From Streptococcus sp. D7B5 (GTDB lineage Bacteria > Bacillota > Bacilli > Lactobacillales > Streptococcaceae): a stretch of DNA of 64,000 bases. Made by a program: the position numbers and the translations under genes. The stretch covers positions 930,001 through 994,000 of the forward strand of contig NZ_CP121467.1 of NCBI RefSeq assembly GCF_029691405.1. Direction: 5' to 3'. The first letter of the stretch is position 1, and every line of letters begins with the position of its first letter. The notes under the pieces were generated by a model. That model was given only the letters and a program-made list of their open reading frames with translations, did no database searches and had not been told where the DNA came from. Shown in pieces: positions 63,508-64,000 of this stretch.

Positions 63508-64000
63508 TGCAAACTCAAGAAAAACACTCGCAAGCAGCCGTTCTTGGCTTGCAGCACTTACTAGCCATGTACTCAGGATCCATCCTGGTTCCTATCATGA
63601 TTGCGACAGCCCTTGGCTATTCAACTGAGCAGTTGACCTACCTAATCTCCACAGATATCTTCATGTGTGGGGTGGCCACCTTCCTCCAACTCCAACTCAA
63701 TAAATACTTTGGAATTGGGCTACCAGTCGTTCTCGGAGTTGCTTTCCAATCAGTCGCTCCCTTGATTATGATTGGGCAAAGCCATGGTAGTGGCGCTATG
63801 TTTGGTGCCCTTATCGCATCAGGGATTTACGTGGTTCTTGTTTCAGGCATCTTCTCAAAAGTGGCCAATCTCTTCCCATCTATCGTAACAGGATCTGTTA
63901 TTACCACGATTGGTTTAACCTTGATCCCTGTCGCTATTGGAAATATGGGAAATAACGTTCCAGAGCCAACTGGTCAAAGCCTTTTGCTTGCAGCTATCAC
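63507..64000 (+). CDS. pbuX: Xanthine permease, N-terminal part (cut by window edge)
   Basis: These ~164 residues of a nucleobase:cation symporter-2 protein start [20 protein letters not shown] and continue MYSGSILVPIMIATALGYST, the NCS2 N-terminus. Several membrane helices are visible. The start overlaps the xpt stop (TAATG), with AAGGAGG upstream. The gene continues past position 64000. Confidence 0.94.
   Translation, partial: MQTQEKHSQAAVLGLQHLLAMYSGSILVPIMIATALGYSTEQLTYLISTDIFMCGVATFLQLQLNKYFGIGLPVVLGVAFQSVAPLIMIGQSHGSGAMFGALIASGIYVVLVSGIFSKVANLFPSIVTGSVITTIGLTLIPVAIGNMGNNVPEPTGQSLLLAAI

Overview
The window looks like chromosome of a Mitis-group Streptococcus (S. mitis / oralis / pneumoniae relatives). 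The evidence is a pneumococcal-type BOX element, a ComX combox (TACGAATA) directly before a cilC-type prepilin peptidase, T-box-controlled trp genes, and long AT-rich operons with Gram-positive ribosome binding sites. I cannot name the species from sequence alone.

Layout. 1-15.1 kb is housekeeping, mostly on the minus strand: alr (cut by the window edge), acpS, two tandem DAHP synthases, secA, an AlkC/AlkD-like HEAT protein, a LemA/TPM pair, then der, a nitroreductase, dnaI, dnaB and nrdR. A plus-strand GntR/ABC module follows. 15.2-16.75 kb holds an IS30-type transposase fragment and a regulator/membrane-protein pair between two copies of a 29-bp sequence. 16.8-31.9 kb carries lrgAB, a MarR/thioredoxin module with two matching operators, queCDEF under a preQ1-type attenuator, an aquaporin, a lipoprotein, pepF, rsmE/prmA, small accessory genes, an M50-like protease and rarA.

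31.9-42.1 kb is the accessory region. It starts with a 6S-type RNA and a tRNA-Lys. The tRNA 3' end, or the terminator behind it, recurs at about 33.2, 36.3, 38.0 and 42.0 kb, which is the footprint of repeated site-specific integration. The cargo is membrane and stress genes (HdeD, AI-2E, a putative permuted-papain membrane protein, LtrA, an Mga/RofA-like regulator and a glsB-amaP-DUF2273-gls24-csbD operon), plus insertion-sequence debris.

42.1-64 kb returns to core genes: two hypotheticals, cilC, the trp operon, an extra trpB with its own T-box, an aminotransferase/sugar-transferase pair, an ABC exporter pair, a DUF421/DUF3290 pair, exoA, and xpt-pbuX behind a guanine riboswitch. A two-gene cassette (effector-binding protein plus WYL regulator) has been inserted at the very end of cilC. 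It left a 49-bp duplication and the old cilC tail behind.

How it fits together. The tandem DAHP synthases feed chorismate to the trp operon. Trp expression appears to be gated by two tRNA-Trp-sensing T-boxes in series, around an orphan trpB. queCDEF makes preQ1, which probably feeds back on its own attenuator. ComX probably drives cilC.
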